Source: Clostridiales bacterium (lineage in GTDB: Bacteria; Bacillota; Clostridia; Christensenellales; Aristaeellaceae). From it: a stretch of 7,839 nucleotides of DNA. Position numbers and translations under genes: made by a program. The notes beneath the pieces were generated by a model, which worked only from the letters and a program-made list of their open reading frames with translations, ran no database searches and had not been told where the DNA came from. The stretch is from the NCBI GenBank assembly GCA_012522875.1, contig JAAYJP010000161.1, positions 1-7,839 of the forward strand. Direction: 5' to 3'. This document shows, piece after piece, positions 6,444-7,839 of the stretch (its first letter is position 1; each line of letters begins with the position of its first letter).

Positions 6444-6472
6444 ATTGTAGTCCCAAAATCCCGATTTGTCAA
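6444..6472 (-). promoter_or_regulatory. Housekeeping-type promoter of the ABC exporter operon
   Basis: On the minus strand TTGACA (6472-6467, perfect -35), a 17-nt spacer and TACAAT (6449-6444, one mismatch from TATAAT) form a near-ideal sigma-A promoter. Transcription should start near 6437, giving a leader of about 170 nt before the exporter ATG. A promoter this strong ahead of a terminator suggests that the operon is controlled after initiation. No repressor operator is obvious over it. Confidence 0.85.
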
Positions 6473-6486
6473 ACAAAATCCTGCGA

Positions 6487-6530
6487 AATAAAAAATGCGG
6501 CACCCCGGGAGAGCAAAAGGGGGGTGCCGC
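6487..6530 (-). terminator. Strong terminator of the peptidoglycan-binding protein gene
   Basis: On the minus strand GCGGCACCCC (6530-6521) pairs perfectly over ten positions with GGGGTGCCGC (6506-6497) around a 14-nt loop, followed by ATTTTTTATTT. It lies 15 nt after the stop of the gene ending at 6545. It separates that gene from the exporter promoter, whose -35 begins only 15 nt further on. Confidence 0.92.
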
Positions 6531-6544
6531 GGGGAATAATGATA

Positions 6545-7807
6545 TTACCAGCTGGCGTTCATCGCCCGGGAAACGGCGTTCTGGTGCGTTCCGTCCACCC
6601 GGTTGGTCTCATGGGTCTTGGACTTGTAAAAGTGGAGGCAGAAGTGGCCGCTGAAGTCATTTCCGGAGATGGTGGCCGTTCCGTGGGGCATGGTGTTGAT
6701 GGAGCCGGCGTAGACATGGCTGTTGTACTTGACCAGAACAGCCCGGCGTGCCCAGGAGTAGGAACCGCCGGAGATCTCCTTCATCGTTTTGGCGCTGGCA
6801 GCGTTGACGGGCTCCGCGTCGATGTGGTTGGCGCCGCTCCAGCGCCGGGCGGTAAAGGTGCGGCCGGTGGCCACATCCTTGATGGTGAACGTGGCGCCTT
6901 TGGGGATGGTGCTGCTTCCGCTGGCAAACCAGTCCAGTTTCTCCGTCTCATAGGTGAAGTTGGCGGCGTTCTTGCCAAAGAGCTTGCGGATGGTGGAAAA
7001 ACCGGCGATGCCATCCGCCTCAAGGCCAACGGCCTTCTGATAGCGGGTGACGGCCTCGGCGGTCTGCTTGCCGTAGCTGCTGTCAATGGGGGCCTTGTAG
7101 TAGCCTTTGATCTTCAGCGCCTGCTGCAGCGCCTTGACATGGCTGTTGGCGTTGCCGGGGCGGGAGGTGTTGGGCACCTTGATGTCAGAGATCCTGCTGA
7201 TCCCCGCCATGCGGGGGTCGGTCTTGGCGGTGGTCTCAGAGAGCTTGCCAAAAAGGCTCTGGATGGTTTTGCTGTCTGCCCGGCCGGTGACGCTCAGCTT
7301 GCTGGCCCGCTGATAGGCCTTGACCGCCGCCTCCGTAGCGGGGCCGAACTTGCCGTCCACATTGCCATTCAGGTATTTTTTGATCTGAAGCGCCCGCTGG
7401 AGTTTCTCCACATCCTCGCCGGAAGCGCCATGGCGTGTTTCCCTGGGGGCCGCGCCAAGGCCTGAGATATATTTCACCTTGGCGTATTTGCTCACATAAG
7501 CCGGCTCCTCCAGTTTTTTCCTGGCTGAACTGGAGACATCCACGAACTTCTTCATCACGAAGCCCGTAAATTTTTTATAGCTGACCTTGTAGAAGTCCCC
7601 GGAGGTGCCGCTGATGGTGACTTTTTCCCCCTTGTTGAGGGTGTCGTAATACATGCAGGAAGTATTGGCCCGGCTGCGCAGGAATACTTTGTCCGCGTTG
7701 AGCGTGCCCGTATAGGTGGCGGCCCTGGACGCTACAGGCATAAGCGCGGTAAAGAGGAGTATCGCCAGCAGGGCCGACACCCTGTGTCTTGCAGAATTTC
7801 TTGACAT
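6545..7807 (-). CDS. Secreted SH3 / double peptidoglycan-binding protein with an unrecognised His/Cys C-terminal domain
   Basis: This 420-residue protein is probably exported and held in the cell wall. A signal peptide covers about 1-29 (basic start, hydrophobic 11-22, likely cleavage after ASRA). An SH3-like domain (about 31-90, KVFLRSRANTS...GFVMKKFVDV) and two peptidoglycan-binding domains follow (about 126-188, VEKLQRALQIKKYLNGNVDG; and 218-278, VKALQQALKIKGYYKAPIDS). The C-terminal part (about 285-420) is not one I can name. It has HID (328-330), PHG (374-376), GHFCLHF (387-393) and later H399, D405 and H408. A His-Gly followed by a His-x-Cys faintly recalls the L,D-transpeptidase active site, which would suit wall work, but the match is too loose to claim. 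The start at 7807 has a perfect AAGGAGG 7 nt upstream. The gene is followed by its own terminator. Its promoter lies outside the window. Confidence 0.9.
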   Translation of the reverse strand: MSRNSARHRVSALLAILLFTALMPVASRAATYTGTLNADKVFLRSRANTSCMYYDTLNKGEKVTISGTSGDFYKVSYKKFTGFVMKKFVDVSSSARKKLEEPAYVSKYAKVKYISGLGAAPRETRHGASGEDVEKLQRALQIKKYLNGNVDGKFGPATEAAVKAYQRASKLSVTGRADSKTIQSLFGKLSETTAKTDPRMAGISRISDIKVPNTSRPGNANSHVKALQQALKIKGYYKAPIDSSYGKQTAEAVTRYQKAVGLEADGIAGFSTIRKLFGKNAANFTYETEKLDWFASGSSTIPKGATFTIKDVATGRTFTARRWSGANHIDAEPVNAASAKTMKEISGGSYSWARRAVLVKYNSHVYAGSINTMPHGTATISGNDFSGHFCLHFYKSKTHETNRVDGTHQNAVSRAMNASW

Positions 7808-7839
7808 TTTATGGCCTCCTTGGCTATGATCGAACAGAG

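Noticed and set aside
6284..6472. A 62-codon minus-strand frame covering the exporter leader
   Set aside because: Its TTG start lies in the -35 and its first ATG (6445-6443) in the -10 of the promoter, so neither would be in the transcript. It also runs through the terminator. The 21-codon frame with the strong ribosome-binding site explains the region better.
6524..7465. A 313-codon plus-strand open frame
   Set aside because: It is antisense to the clear secreted protein gene with signal peptide and peptidoglycan-binding domains. Its Gly/Ala/Val-rich product is the usual shadow of a G+C-rich gene.
1..7839. CRISPR arrays, tRNA or rRNA genes, insertion sequences
   Set aside because: I saw no regularly spaced repeats, tRNA cloverleaf, rRNA-like sequence, transposase or terminal inverted repeats.

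Overview
The window looks like chromosome from a low-to-mid G+C Gram-positive bacterium, most likely of the Clostridia (Bacillota). The grounds are strong AGGAGG-type ribosome-binding sites, a near-consensus housekeeping promoter, compact rho-independent terminators, a secreted SH3/peptidoglycan-binding protein and a heterodimeric ABC exporter of the BmrCD/LmrCD kind. I cannot name a species.

Layout, left to right. Positions 1-554 hold no intact gene. About 178-475 (minus strand) is a decayed, internally deleted second copy of the ATPase end of the ABC gene that ends at 2583. A plus-strand gene at 555-2330 encodes a membrane-anchored diguanylate cyclase with a large extracellular sensor region, HAMP and an intact GGEEF domain with an inhibitory site. 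Its DNA is visibly richer in A+T than that of its neighbours. A 252-nt convergent gap (2331-2582) carries several hairpins, including a terminator for the minus-strand operon. Two minus-strand ABC half-transporter genes overlap by 4 nt (6265-4424, then 4427-2583) and together form one heterodimeric exporter with one degenerate and one complete ATP site. Upstream of the pair, 6266-6472 holds a complete attenuation-type leader. The last gene, 7807-6545 on the minus strand, is a secreted protein with an SH3-like domain, two peptidoglycan-binding domains and an unrecognised His/Cys-rich C-terminal domain. It has its own strong terminator.

The most interesting part is the exporter leader. It has a promoter (TTGACA, 17 nt, TACAAT), a 21-codon leader peptide with a strong Shine-Dalgarno, a hairpin followed by seven T just before the first exporter gene, and an alternative pairing that uses the same bases as the terminator's first arm. 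The left arm of that alternative lies inside the leader peptide's last codons. This suggests that translation of the leader decides whether the exporter is made, as reported for B. subtilis bmrB-bmrCD. The second notable point is the wreck of a duplicated exporter gene beside the diguanylate cyclase, apparently shortened by deletion between two copies of the sequence encoding RLST.
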